The notes: a model not told the origin generated them from the sequence alone. A stretch of 64,000 nt of DNA from Nocardia terrae (GCF_009760405.1 NZ_WRPP01000008.1:186001-250000); one strand, 5' to 3'; shown: positions 32,695-41,235, numbered from the stretch's first letter. Numbers and translations: made by a program.

Positions 32695-34713
32695 TTATGC
32701 ACCGGCCGATTCGGCGGGGGCGTCGGCGGTGCTGACACCGGCCTCGGCGAACGTGGCCATGTCGGCGAGGGTGGCGACCGCTGCGCGGAGGAGCGGGAGG
32801 GCGGAGACCGCGCCGGAGCCTTCGCCCAGGCGCATGTTCATCTCGACGAGGGGCTCGAGGTCGAGGCGTTGCAGGGCGATGGTGTGGGAGGGCTCGCTGG
32901 AGCGGTGGCCCGCCACCCACCAGGCGCGGGCGCCCGGGGCCAGCTGGTCGGCCACCAGGGCGGCGGCGGTGACCACCACGCCGTCGAGGATGACCGGGGT
33001 GCGGCGGGCGGCCGCGCGGGCCAGGAAGCCCGCCATGGCGGTCAGGTCCGCGCCGGAGGCGGTGCGCAACAGGGCAACCGGGTCCTTGACGACCGGGCGG
33101 GCCCGCCACATGGCGTCGCGGATGGCGGCGGTCTTGCGGATCCAGCCGGCGTCGTCGACACCGGTGCCGCGGCCCACCGCGATCACCGGCTCGGTGTCGG
33201 TGATGGCGGCGATCAGCACGGTGGCGGGCGTGGTGTTGCCGATGCCCATGTCACCGGCGATGAGAAGGTCGGCGCCGGAATCGATTTCCTCATCGGCGAT
33301 GGCCGCGCCGGCCGCCAGCGCCGCCTGCACCTCGGCCTCGCTCAGCGCGTCCTCGCGATCGATGGACCCGCTCGACCGCCGCACCTTGTGCTTGGAGATC
33401 TCCGGCGCGGTATCCCCCTCCACCGCAATGTCTTCCACCCGCACGCTGGCATCGGCCAGGCGCGCCAGCACGTTCACCGCCGCGCCGCCGTGCAGGAAGT
33501 TGGCGACCATCTGCCCGGTCACCTCGCTCGGATAGGCCGACACACCATGCTTGGCGACCCCGTGATCCCCCGCGAACACCACGACCCGCGCCCGCTCGAA
33601 CTGCTTGGGCGGACACACCCCCTGGCACGCCGACACCCAGTTCGCCAGCTTCTCCAGCCGCCCCAACGCCCCGGCGGGCTTGGTCAACTGCAACTGCCGC
33701 TCCTCGGCAGCCGCCCGCACCATCGGATCCGGCCCCATCACCGGCCCGAACGAAATCCGCACCGGCTTGCTCAACCGCGGCGCATCGACAACAACCTCCG
33801 AATCCGCAACGCCCACAACGGCACCGGACGCCTGCGCCGCTGTGGCAACGCTCGAACCGGAACCGCCGGTCGTGGCGACGCCGCCCGCGTCAGCCGTCGT
33901 CGAGGCGGCAGCTTCGGTCCCCGGCACGGCGGCCGTCATCCCGAGCTCCGAGGCATCCGGCCGAACACTGCCCACACCCGGCACCGCCGGCGGGGCAGAT
34001 TGATCCGCCCCGGCACCCACCGGCCGAGCCGCGTCGGCAGCGCCCGGAACTCCCTGCGCCGCAGCCTGACCCGTCGCGTTATCGAACAGCTGGGCCGAAC
34101 TCTCCACCGTGACCGGTGAATTCGCGGCGGCGGCGTCGGTGAGGGCGGCGGCCGAGGCGGCGGCGCGGTCGGGCTTCACGCGCAGGGCCTGCCCGGCGAC
34201 CACCAGGATCACCTCGTCGCAGACCTCGGCGAGGCGCTGGTTGAGGGTGCCGATCTCGTCGCGGAACAACCGGCCGGAGGCGGTGGCGGGGATGACGCCC
34301 AGACCGACCTCGGGGCTGACGATGACGAGCCGCTCGCGGTAGTGGTCGACGGCGGTGACCAGACGATCCAGGTCCGGGCTCACGGTGCCGCGCGGCGACT
34401 CCCAGGCGGCGCGGGCATCCAGCCGCGCGGTCAGCCAGGTCCCGAGGTCGTCGACCAGGGTGACGGGGGTGGCCTCGTTCAGCGCGGCGACCGGGTCGCC
34501 CTCCACCAGGGTCCAGTGCGCGGGCCGCCGAGCCCGGTGCGCCGCAATGCGTTCGGCGAAGTCGGCGTCGGCGGGATCGGCGACCGCGGTCGCCACGTAC
34601 CGCACCGCTTCCGACGCGACCAACTGTTCCGCGTAGGCCGACTTCCCGGACCGGGCGCCACCGAGCACCAGGGTCCGCAGCGGCCGATCGGTTGTCTGAG
34701 CAGTGTGCGACAC
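32695..34713 (-). CDS. cobT: CobU-CobT fusion (cobinamide kinase/guanylyltransferase + DMB phosphoribosyltransferase)
   Basis: A 672-aa bifunctional protein. Residues 1-190 are CobU/CobP: P-loop LVLGGARSGKSAYAEQL, then VDDLGTWLTARL and VIVSPEVGLGVIPA, activating adenosylcobinamide with GTP. Residues about 190-310 are an Ala/Gly/Pro-rich linker. Residues about 315-672 are CobT: PLG-like TKPAGALGRLEKLANW, VVVFAGDHGVAKHGVSAYP, GDMGIGNTTPATVL and EMNMRLGEGSGA with the catalytic Glu, making alpha-ribazole phosphate. GTG start. Together with CobS these three activities finish B12. Confidence 0.93.
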   Translation of the reverse strand: MSHTAQTTDRPLRTLVLGGARSGKSAYAEQLVASEAVRYVATAVADPADADFAERIAAHRARRPAHWTLVEGDPVAALNEATPVTLVDDLGTWLTARLDARAAWESPRGTVSPDLDRLVTAVDHYRERLVIVSPEVGLGVIPATASGRLFRDEIGTLNQRLAEVCDEVILVVAGQALRVKPDRAAASAAALTDAAAANSPVTVESSAQLFDNATGQAAAQGVPGAADAARPVGAGADQSAPPAVPGVGSVRPDASELGMTAAVPGTEAAASTTADAGGVATTGGSGSSVATAAQASGAVVGVADSEVVVDAPRLSKPVRISFGPVMGPDPMVRAAAEERQLQLTKPAGALGRLEKLANWVSACQGVCPPKQFERARVVVFAGDHGVAKHGVSAYPSEVTGQMVANFLHGGAAVNVLARLADASVRVEDIAVEGDTAPEISKHKVRRSSGSIDREDALSEAEVQAALAAGAAIADEEIDSGADLLIAGDMGIGNTTPATVLIAAITDTEPVIAVGRGTGVDDAGWIRKTAAIRDAMWRARPVVKDPVALLRTASGADLTAMAGFLARAAARRTPVILDGVVVTAAALVADQLAPGARAWWVAGHRSSEPSHTIALQRLDLEPLVEMNMRLGEGSGAVSALPLLRAAVATLADMATFAEAGVSTADAPAESAGA

Positions 34714-34775
34714 GTCAGCACGGTATCAATTGCACCCGTGCCCCGGCCGAGTAGGCACGGCCATCGGGCCGGGGT

Positions 34776-35048
34776 TCAGGGGTTGGTCTGGTTGTGCACG
34801 CACTGGACCTTCAGGTCGCGGGACGTGAACGACCAGTCCGTGCCCTGCGGGCAGTCCGAGGCGTGGTCCACGCTCGCCGCGATCTTCCCCGCGTGCGGCT
34901 TCGAACACTCGACCACTTTGCCCGCGCTGTTCGGCGCATCTCCCGTGACGCACTGCCCGTCCGCGTTCCGCGGATCCTTGCACCCGGCCGTCGTCCCGGC
35001 CACCAGCATCGCCAGCGGCACGACCGCGACCATCACTCCCCAACGCAC
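34776..35048 (-). CDS. small lipoprotein with two Cys pairs
   Basis: About 90 aa. A hydrophobic leader (VAVVPLAMLVAGTTAGC) with a lipobox-like TAGC is followed by a compact mature part containing five further Cys (DGQCVTGD, VVECSKPHAG, SDCPQGTD, VQCVHNQ), suggesting disulfides. It resembles the small LppU/SCO3961-type lipoproteins of actinobacteria that carry VxCxxPHxxK near the C-terminus. Start is GTG 35048 or ATG 35033; neither has a good ribosome-binding site. Upstream of cobU on the same strand. Confidence 0.65.
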   Translation of the reverse strand: MRWGVMVAVVPLAMLVAGTTAGCKDPRNADGQCVTGDAPNSAGKVVECSKPHAGKIAASVDHASDCPQGTDWSFTSRDLKVQCVHNQTNP

Positions 35049-35116
35049 GATTGCGCATCGTAGCGGGCGGCATCCGTTCGGGCAGCGCCGTTTCGAGCCA
35101 CCCGGCCCGGGTCGAC

Positions 35117-36082
35117 TCAGGACACCCGAATACCGAAGCGGCGGCGATATTCGACCGGCGCGATACCCACCACGCGCTGGAAGTGATGCCGCAGCAGCGC
35201 CCCGGACCCGAATCCGCAACGGTGGGCCAGGGATTCGAGATCCAGATCGGTCTCCTCGAGCAGCTGCTTGGCCAGCAGCACCCGCTGACCGGTCAGCCAT
35301 TTCACCGGCGTCGTCCCGGTCTCGGCGGCGAAGCGGCGCGCGAAGGTGCGGGTGGACATGGCACTGCGCGCCGCCAGCGACTCGACCGTGTGCGGCAGTT
35401 CCAGGTGCTCGCCCATCCAGTGCAGGGTGTCGCTGAGGCTGTCGGAGTTGCAGTCCAGCACCGGCCGCTCGATGAACTGCCGCTGCCCGCCGTCGCGCTG
35501 GGGCGGCACCACCATGCGGCGGGCGATGGCATTGGCGACATTGCTGCCCAGTTCGCGGCGCACCAGATGCAGTGCGGCGTCGATGCCGGCCGCGGTGCCC
35601 GCGCTGGTGATGAGATTGCCCTCGTCCACGAACAGCACGTCCGGATCGACGGTGGCCTGCGGAAACTTCTCCGCCAGCAGGTCGACGTAGCGCCAGTGGG
35701 TGGTGCACTTGCGGCCGTCGAGCAGTCCGGCCGCGCCCGCCAGGAACGCGCCGGAGCACACGGTCAGCACGGTGGCCCCGCGCTCGGCGGCCTCCCGCAC
35801 CGCGTCGACCACCCGCGGGTCGAACGGCTTCTCGGCGTAGATCGGAAAGGCCGGAATGGCAACCAGATCCGCATCGCGCAGTTCCTCCAGCCCGTACTCG
35901 GGCGTGACCTGAATGCCCGGCGAGCTGGAGATCAGCGGCTTGCCGGGTTCCGCGCCGCAGACCCGGAAGTCGAAGGCGGGCAAGCCGTCCGCGGTCCGGT
36001 CCAGGCCGAATACCTCACAGACGACGCCGAATTCGAACATGGCGAGGTGGTCGTTGAGGACCACGGCGACCTTCGAGAGCAT
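35117..36082 (-). CDS. GlxA-type regulator: DJ-1/PfpI domain + AraC HTH
   Basis: A 321-aa protein. N-terminal amidotransferase-like domain (about 1-190) with the nucleophile elbow VCSGAFLAGAAGLL (Cys near 110) and THWRYVDLLAEKFP, then the C-terminal double helix-turn-helix of AraC (ESLAARSAMSTRTFARRF and LESLAHRCGFGSGALLRHHFQ). Regulators of this class sense small metabolites and activate neighbouring genes; no operator could be identified. Divergent from two small ORFs at 36169. Confidence 0.9.
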   Translation of the reverse strand: MLSKVAVVLNDHLAMFEFGVVCEVFGLDRTADGLPAFDFRVCGAEPGKPLISSSPGIQVTPEYGLEELRDADLVAIPAFPIYAEKPFDPRVVDAVREAAERGATVLTVCSGAFLAGAAGLLDGRKCTTHWRYVDLLAEKFPQATVDPDVLFVDEGNLITSAGTAAGIDAALHLVRRELGSNVANAIARRMVVPPQRDGGQRQFIERPVLDCNSDSLSDTLHWMGEHLELPHTVESLAARSAMSTRTFARRFAAETGTTPVKWLTGQRVLLAKQLLEETDLDLESLAHRCGFGSGALLRHHFQRVVGIAPVEYRRRFGIRVS

Positions 36083-36168
36083 GTTCCGATCCCATCTGGC
36101 CGAATATTTGCGAACTATGTCAGAACTGCCACTGTTGGCGGTATGTTCTCTATAGAAAACTTACTGCC

Positions 36169-36291
36169 ATGCACGCACTGTCCGCAATCGTCGCAGCCGG
36201 AACCGCAATGACGGCGCTCGGCACCCTGACCTTCGGCTTCATGGCCGGAGACAACTCCAACCCCACCGACGAAGGCGAGGTCCTGTCATGA
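36169..36291 (+). CDS. 40-aa small membrane peptide
   Basis: ATG 36169 opens a 40-residue peptide, mostly hydrophobic (AIVAAGTAMTALGTLTFGFMAG) with an acidic tail ending PTDEGEVLS. TATAGA 10 nt upstream of the ATG resembles a -10, so the transcript could be nearly leaderless. Its stop overlaps the next ATG by ATGA. Divergent from the GlxA-type regulator, which may control it (inference). Supported by coupling and composition only. Confidence 0.45.
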   Translation: MHALSAIVAAGTAMTALGTLTFGFMAGDNSNPTDEGEVLS

Positions 36292-36512
36292 CCGCCATCA
36301 CCCCCGGCCAGTTCACCACCACGACCGGCACCCCCGAAGTAGTCACCATGTTCCGCCGATTCGCCGCCCTGCTGGCCGCCGCCGGCCGCGCCGTCCCCTT
36401 CCACCGCGAGGGCGACTGGGGACTGGCGGGTTCCACGAATGTCATCGATCGCGACCGCGACCGCATGGCCCTCGAGATCCGCGCGTTGTCCACCTACCGC
36501 GAACACAACTGA
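36288..36512 (+). CDS. 74-aa hypothetical protein coupled to small membrane peptide
   Basis: A 74-aa protein: Thr-rich N-terminus, then a helix (VVTMFRRFAALLAAAGRAVPF) and a charged C-terminus with VIDRDRDRMALEIRALST. No known domain. Translationally coupled (ATGA) to the 40-aa ORF upstream. Both are likely part of one small operon next to the GlxA-type regulator. Confidence 0.55.
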   Translation: MTAITPGQFTTTTGTPEVVTMFRRFAALLAAAGRAVPFHREGDWGLAGSTNVIDRDRDRMALEIRALSTYREHN

Positions 36513-36616
36513 CGGGCGGGCCCGAGATCCTCGTGAAAGAGGCTCGAATCCGCCCGCCGGAGAACAGCATCCGGGCCGTCAGCGCCGACGGCCACGAGCC
36601 CAACTCCCACATGGGG

Positions 36617-36641
36617 TCTCAGGGGCTTGCCCCCACTGAGA
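36617..36641. terminator. hairpin between convergent genes
   Basis: Arms TCTCAGGGG and CCCC-x2-CTGAGA with a small loop (36617-36641), between the 74-aa gene and the convergent DUF3043 gene. No T tract. Confidence 0.45.
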
Positions 36642-36655
36642 GTTCCGAGAGTCGG

Positions 36656-37300
36656 CTAAACCGCGTCGCCCGCGCTCACCCGCGGCTTGGGCGCCCGCAT
36701 CCGGCGCACCTGCGAGGCGCGCACGAACGCGTACCAGCCCAGCGAGAACGAGGAATCGGTGGCGTCCGGGAACCGCTCCCGGACCCGCTTGTTCACGATC
36801 CGGCCGAGCACGACGCCCTCGATGATCATGAACAGCATCATCACCAGCATGGCCAGCGTCACGATCGCCTGCAGCGCCGGCGTGAGGATCATGCTGACGA
36901 TCAGCACCAGCGCCAGCGGCATGAACAGCCCGAGCAGATTGCGCCGCGCATCCACGATGTCGCGCACATACCCCTTGACCGGGCCCTTGTCACGCGGGAG
37001 CAGGTACTGCTCGTCACCGGCGAGCATGCGCGCGCGGCGGGTCTGCGCGTCGGCGCGGCGCTGAGCCGAATCCGCCTTGCGATCGGCCTTGGATCCGCGC
37101 AGCGACTTGCGGCGGGCGCGAGCCTCCTTGGCGGTCTTCGGCGCGGGCGCGACCGGACCGCGCTTGCGGCCCTCGGCCTCGCGCCGCTTCGGGGTCGGAC
37201 GCCCTTTACCCAGGGTGACGGTCTTGTCCGCCACCGCGGTCTCGGTGTCGACGACACTGTCGGAGGTGGGGGTGGACTCGCCACGGCGCAGGAACTTCAC
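36656..37300 (-). CDS. DUF3043 membrane protein
   Basis: About 214 aa. A very basic N-terminal third (PTPKRREAEGRKRGPVAP, ARARRKSLRGSKADRK) precedes DEQYLLPRDKGPVKGYVRDIVDARRN, then two transmembrane helices (GLFMPLALVLIVSMIL and AIVTLAMLVMMLFMIIEG), with a C-terminal VNKRVRERFPD. This matches actinobacterial DUF3043, which sits in the same erpA-like/adoK neighbourhood in mycobacteria. Function unknown. GTG 37300 is taken because KFLRRGES is the common family start. Confidence 0.88.
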   Translation of the reverse strand: MKFLRRGESTPTSDSVVDTETAVADKTVTLGKGRPTPKRREAEGRKRGPVAPAPKTAKEARARRKSLRGSKADRKADSAQRRADAQTRRARMLAGDEQYLLPRDKGPVKGYVRDIVDARRNLLGLFMPLALVLIVSMILTPALQAIVTLAMLVMMLFMIIEGVVLGRIVNKRVRERFPDATDSSFSLGWYAFVRASQVRRMRAPKPRVSAGDAV

Positions 37301-37518
37301 GCCGACCAGGCTATTCGATGACAGGTCTGCCGGAAAATCCTGGTCTGCCTGATTGTTGTGTCGCACACCTCAGCAGCAATCTCCCAGCGACTGCGCAACC
37401 TGGGGCTTCCGGCGAATACGCGCCGCGTAGGATGGGGAATAGTCGCCCGCCGACTGGTGTTGACAGGCATCGAGCCGTGCGCCTTCACGGGTTGAAAACA
37501 GGTCCCTTAGGAGAGTTC

Positions 37519-37869
37519 ATGACTGTTGAGAACGAGACCACCACTCACGGTGCGACTCTGACCGAAGCCGCCGCCCTCAAGGCGAAGGCGCTGCTGGATC
37601 AGGAAGGCCGCGACGATCTCGCGCTGCGCATCGCCGTCCAGCCCGGTGGCTGCGCGGGCCTGCGCTACCAGCTCTTCTTCGACGACCGCACCCTCGACGG
37701 TGATCTGGTCGTGGAGTTCAACGGCGTCAAGCTCGCGGTCGACCGCATGAGCGCCCCGTACATCCAGGGCGCCTCGATCGACTTCGTCGACACCATCGAG
37801 AAGCAGGGCTTCACCATCGACAACCCGAACGCCACCGGCTCCTGCGCCTGCGGCGACAGCTTCAACTGA
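37519..37869 (+). CDS. erpA: HesB/IscA-type iron-sulfur carrier (ErpA-like)
   Basis: A 116-aa A-type carrier. Conserved Cys ligands are visible: GGCAGLRYQLFF (first Cys, about residue 45) and the C-terminal SCACGDSF pair. It accepts and delivers Fe-S clusters to apoproteins. ATG 37519 has AGGAG seven bases upstream. It corresponds to the essential mycobacterial homologue near adoK. Monocistronic, with its own terminator downstream. Confidence 0.93.
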   Translation: MTVENETTTHGATLTEAAALKAKALLDQEGRDDLALRIAVQPGGCAGLRYQLFFDDRTLDGDLVVEFNGVKLAVDRMSAPYIQGASIDFVDTIEKQGFTIDNPNATGSCACGDSFN

Positions 37870-37882
37870 GCTAGCCCACACA

Positions 37883-37914
37883 GCGCGGAACATCCCGTAC
37901 CGGATGTTCCGCGC
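37883..37914 (+). terminator. terminator of erpA-like gene
   Basis: Perfect 13-bp arms GCGCGGAACATCC / GGATGTTCCGCGC (37883-37895, 37902-37914) with a 6-nt loop, 13 nt after the stop. Confidence 0.85.
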
Positions 37915-37988
37915 TGCTGTGTGTACGGGTTATTTTCTTTAGTGCGGACCCTTTTCGGCCCGCCTCCCCCACGTAAGGATCGCACCCC

Positions 37989-38954
37989 GTGACCATCGCC
38001 GTGTCCGCGTCCATCGCGACCGATCACCTCATGCGCTTTCCGGGCAAGTTCTCCGATGTGCTGCTCGCCGACCAACTGCACCACGTGTCGCTGAGCTTCC
38101 TCGTCGATGACCTCATGATCCGCAAGGGCGGCGTCGCGGGAAATATCAGCTACGCCATGGGCGTGCTCGGCCGCAATCCGCTGCTGGTCGGCGCGGTCGG
38201 CCAGGACTTCGGCGACTACCGGAAGTGGTTGGAGGACAACGGCGTCGACTGCTCGGCCGTGCGCGTCTCCACCGAGCTGCACACCGCCCGCTTCGTCTGT
38301 ACCACCGACGAGACCATGGCCCAGATCGCGTCCTTCTACCCCGGCGCCATGGCCGAGGCCCGCGACATCGACATCACCGAGCTCGGCCGCGAGCTCGACC
38401 TGGTGCTCATCGGCGCCGACGATCCCGAAGCCATGCTGCGCCACACCGATCAGTGCCGCACCGCCGGAATCCCCTTCGCCGCCGACCCCTCCCAGCAGTT
38501 GGCGTTCGTGGACGGCCCGACCATCCTGCGACTCATCGAGGGCGCCGACTATCTGTTCTCCAACGAGTACGAATGGGGCATCCTGCTCCAGAAGACCGGC
38601 CTGTCCGAGGCGGAAATCGGTGAGCGCGTGGGCATTCGCGTGACGACCCTCGGCTCCAAGGGCGCCAAGATCGTCGACCGCGACGGCACCGAACTCCACG
38701 TCGACGTCGTCCCCGACATCGCCAAGGAAGACCCGACGGGCGTCGGCGACGGCTTCCGCGCCGGCTTCCTGACCGGCCAGTCCGCCGGCCTCTCCCTCGA
38801 ACGTTCCGCCCAGCTCGGCTCCCTGGTGGCGGTCCTGGTCCTGGAAACCGTTGGCCCCCAGGACTGGACCCTCGACCACGACGTGGCCATGAAGCGCCTC
38901 CGCGACGCCTACGGCCCCGAAGCCGCCGCCGAAATCGAGCCCATCCTCCGCTGA
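37989..38954 (+). CDS. adoK: PfkB-family sugar/nucleoside kinase, adenosine kinase-like
   Basis: A 321-aa ribokinase-fold enzyme. Seen: N-terminal VSASIATDHLMRFPGKF, the GGVAGNISYAMGVLG glycine motif (about 47-61), and the C-terminal DPTGVGDGFRAGF with the catalytic Asp (about residue 257) and anion hole. Mycobacterial orthologues (AdoK/CbhK) phosphorylate adenosine, and the neighbouring erpA-like gene supports orthology. GTG start. Confidence 0.92.
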   Translation: MTIAVSASIATDHLMRFPGKFSDVLLADQLHHVSLSFLVDDLMIRKGGVAGNISYAMGVLGRNPLLVGAVGQDFGDYRKWLEDNGVDCSAVRVSTELHTARFVCTTDETMAQIASFYPGAMAEARDIDITELGRELDLVLIGADDPEAMLRHTDQCRTAGIPFAADPSQQLAFVDGPTILRLIEGADYLFSNEYEWGILLQKTGLSEAEIGERVGIRVTTLGSKGAKIVDRDGTELHVDVVPDIAKEDPTGVGDGFRAGFLTGQSAGLSLERSAQLGSLVAVLVLETVGPQDWTLDHDVAMKRLRDAYGPEAAAEIEPILR

Positions 38955-38971
38955 CCAATCGCTCCACGAGT

Positions 38972-39005
38972 ACGGCCCCACCGATCACGCGATCGGTGGG
39001 GCCGT
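38972..39005 (+). terminator. terminator of adoK
   Basis: Perfect 15-bp arms ACGGCCCCACCGATC and GATCGGTGGGGCCGT (38972-39005) with a 4-nt loop, 17 nt after the stop. Confidence 0.85.
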
Positions 39006-39012
39006 CTCGGTC

Positions 39013-39270
39013 TCACGACGTATGGAAAGTCCGCTCCCCGAAGACCTCGTCAGCCGAATGGGCTGTCGCAGCCGCCTCCAACCACTCGTCCAGCAGTCCG
39101 ACATCCCCGATTTCAACGCAATGCTCAACCCAGTCAACGGTTGTCGCGTCCACGGTTATCCCCCGGCATCGCAAGACCGTCAACAGCGCATCTGCCTCAC
39201 CTCTGGCTGCGCCATGTTCGAAGTAGCGGCGAGCAAAATCACTTTTGTACTTGTACCACCTGGGAGTCAT
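39013..39270 (-). CDS. stand-alone copy of the Rpn C-terminal module
   Basis: An 85-aa ORF whose ATG overlaps the stop of the upstream Rpn-like gene (ATGA, 39267-39270). Its sequence duplicates the C-terminal module of that gene: MTPRWYKYKSDFARRYFEHG versus MTAGTYNYKSEFARRYYSEG, then ALL-x-LR-RGI, a VE-C-x-DI-x-LD-W helix and the ending SADEVFG. The nuclease domain is absent. It therefore encodes, as a separate gene, what the internal start of the full gene would also make, consistent with a small inhibitory partner (inference). Confidence 0.75.
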   Translation of the reverse strand: MTPRWYKYKSDFARRYFEHGAARGEADALLTVLRCRGITVDATTVDWVEHCVEIGDVGLLDEWLEAAATAHSADEVFGERTFHTS

Positions 39271-40121
39271 TCGACCCCGAACACTTCGTCGGCCGAGCTC
39301 GCCGTCGCGGCCCTGCCGATCCAGACATCGAGCTGCTCGATATCGGTGCATGCCTCGACACGAGCAGTGCTTGGATCATCGAGAGCGATCCCCCGCCCCC
39401 GGAGGAACGCCAACAATGCCTTGGCCTCGCCGTCGGCTTGCCCCTCGCTGTAATAGCGCCGGGCGAACTCGCTCTTGTAGTTGTAAGTTCCGGCGGTCAT
39501 GAGGCTCCCCAAGAAGTGCCGGGCCGTCGGCGGCAAGACGGCCATTACCAGGTCAATGTACATTTTTCCGTCTGGCGCGTCGACTACGTTGGTCGCCAGC
39601 GTGGTCAAGATTGCGTTCCTCTCCGGGGCCCTCCGATGAGCAATCGCGGATAGCACCGCAAGCTCCGGGTTCTCGGTAGCGATACCGGCATCGGTCACGA
39701 TCGGCACGTCCGACGGGCCCATCACGATCGGTGTCAGAATGCATCCCGGAGCCAGGGGAATGGGTCTTCGGCACCGTGCGGCAGTGTGCTCGCTCGGACA
39801 GAGGACGAGTAATACCGTGTCGCAACGCAATCGGGCGCGCAGGGTCGTCAGATACACCGGCCAGCTCCAACTCTTGCCCGCGTCCGGCCGAAGTTGGACT
39901 TCAACCACGACAGCCAGCTGAGAGGTGGTGCCCGTGGCCAGCACGATCACGGCATCGGCACGGTACTCGGTGGGATCGATATCCGGACAGTCGCCGGATT
40001 CCAGTCGGGCATTGTCGAATTCGGGTAGTGGCGTGTCGGTGACCAGCGGCAGGAGCTCGGCGACCAGTTGCGGGCGGTGCCGGAACAGGTCGATGAGTAC
40101 TTCGTGCACTACCGAGGGCAT
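39267..40121 (-). CDS. Rpn-like PD-(D/E)XK nuclease with internal start
   Basis: A 284-aa protein. The N-terminal domain (1-205) begins PSVVHEVLIDLFRHRPQL, and has the nuclease-like DIDPTEYRADAVIVL, then AVVVEVQLRPDAGKSWSWPVYLTTLRARLRC (E-x-Q core), matching the actinobacterial Rpn/transposase_31-like group. The C-terminal module begins at an internal ATG (39498-39500, residue 208) that has GGGGAG five bases upstream, a strong ribosome-binding site inside the gene. In characterised Rpn proteins an internal start yields a small protein that blocks the nuclease. Here that small protein is also duplicated downstream. Confidence 0.78.
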   Translation of the reverse strand: MPSVVHEVLIDLFRHRPQLVAELLPLVTDTPLPEFDNARLESGDCPDIDPTEYRADAVIVLATGTTSQLAVVVEVQLRPDAGKSWSWPVYLTTLRARLRCDTVLLVLCPSEHTAARCRRPIPLAPGCILTPIVMGPSDVPIVTDAGIATENPELAVLSAIAHRRAPERNAILTTLATNVVDAPDGKMYIDLVMAVLPPTARHFLGSLMTAGTYNYKSEFARRYYSEGQADGEAKALLAFLRGRGIALDDPSTARVEACTDIEQLDVWIGRAATASSADEVFGVE

Positions 40122-40280
40122 GGAGGCAGGTTAGCGACCAGGACCGACAAGAAAAGCCTGTTCAAGCAGCATTTTCGGACATTTGGCTCGGATGCGGATG
40201 CTTGGTTTCGACGGGTGGGCTTCGGGTTTCGTTGGCGGTCCGGGTGTGGGGAGATACATCGCGCGCAATACGCTGTGGGC

Positions 40281-40997
40281 ATGGCCTCCGACGACCGTTT
40301 GTACTTTCGCCAGTTGCTGTCCGGGCGCGACTGGGCTGTGGGCGATCCGATCGCCACGCAGATGCGCAACTTCGCCTACCTGATCGGGGATCGGGACAGT
40401 GGTGAGTGCGTGGTTGTCGACCCGGCTTACGAGGCGGGGCAACTCGTCGACATCGCCGAGGGTGATGGGATGCGGTTGACCGGGGTGCTCGCCACGCATC
40501 ACCACCCCGATCATGTCGGCGGAACCATGATGGGGTTCACGCTGCGCGGGGTGAAGGAGCTGCTCGAAAAGACCGATGTGGCAGTGCACGTCAATACCGA
40601 GGAACTGCCGTGGGTCGCGAATGTCACCGGCATCGCGCCGAGCGAGCTGACCGGCCACGCTCACGGCGACAAGGTCGCGGTCGGCGGCTTCGAGATCGAA
40701 CTCCTGCACACGCCCGGCCACACGCCCGGCAGCCAATGCTTCCTCTTCGAAGACCGGTTGATCGCGGGCGACACCCTCTTCGTCGACGGCTGCGGCCGCA
40801 CCGATTTCCCCGGCGGCGACTCCGACGCCATGTTCCGCAGCCTGCGCTACCTCGCCGACCTGAAGTCGAACCCGACCGTGTACCCGGGCCACTGGTACTC
40901 GGAAGAAACCAGCGCCTCCCTCACCCACATCAAGGAACACAACTACGTCATGCGCCCCCAAACCCTCGACCAGTGGCACATGTTCATGCCCAGCTGA
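40281..40997 (+). CDS. MBL-fold hydrolase (glyoxalase II / persulfide dioxygenase-like)
   Basis: A 238-aa metallo-beta-lactamase-fold enzyme. Metal ligands: THHHPDHVGG (H-x-H-x-DH), HTPGHTPGSQ, GDTLFVDGCGRTDFPGGD and YPGHWYSEE near the C-terminus. The GRTDFPGGD segment is typical of glyoxalase II-like and ETHE1-like members. It probably hydrolyses thioesters or oxidises persulfides in the cytosol. The ATG at 40281 is the most N-terminal good start. Confidence 0.85.
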   Translation: MASDDRLYFRQLLSGRDWAVGDPIATQMRNFAYLIGDRDSGECVVVDPAYEAGQLVDIAEGDGMRLTGVLATHHHPDHVGGTMMGFTLRGVKELLEKTDVAVHVNTEELPWVANVTGIAPSELTGHAHGDKVAVGGFEIELLHTPGHTPGSQCFLFEDRLIAGDTLFVDGCGRTDFPGGDSDAMFRSLRYLADLKSNPTVYPGHWYSEETSASLTHIKEHNYVMRPQTLDQWHMFMPS

Positions 40998-41004
40998 CCC
41001 CGCC

Positions 41005-41073
41005 ATTCATCGAGTGGCACATGCTGGAGGGGATTCGTCCGATCTCGCCTCCAGAATGTGCCACTCGGCGAAT
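41005..41073. repeat. long intergenic hairpin with partial second copy
   Basis: Arms CGAGTGGCACATGCTGGAGG (41011-41030) and CCTCCAGAATGTGCCACTCG (41048-41067) pair with one mismatch around a 17-nt loop; pairing extends imperfectly to ATTC/GAAT outside. It starts 8 nt after the MBL gene stop and may act as its terminator. The motif ATTCATCGAGTGGC also occurs at 43233-43246, so it may belong to a small repeat family. The rest of 41074-41235 holds no gene. Confidence 0.5.
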
Positions 41074-41235
41074 CTCGCAGGCGAGTCGGTGGACTGGATC
41101 GAGGGCGGTCGCCGCGGGGATTGAAGGCTGCGCATCCGCCCCGGGATATCTCGAGACGTGTCGGTCCCGCCGCGCCGGGCCGGGGTGCCATCCAGCCAGA
41201 TCCCATGTGGCGGCGCGCTTCCTGTCATCTACGTC

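Noticed and set aside
32430..32738. Minus-strand ORF between cobU-cobT and cobS
   Set aside because: Ser/Ala/Arg-rich frame that overlaps two perfect hairpins and the cobU-cobT 3' end; probably non-coding.
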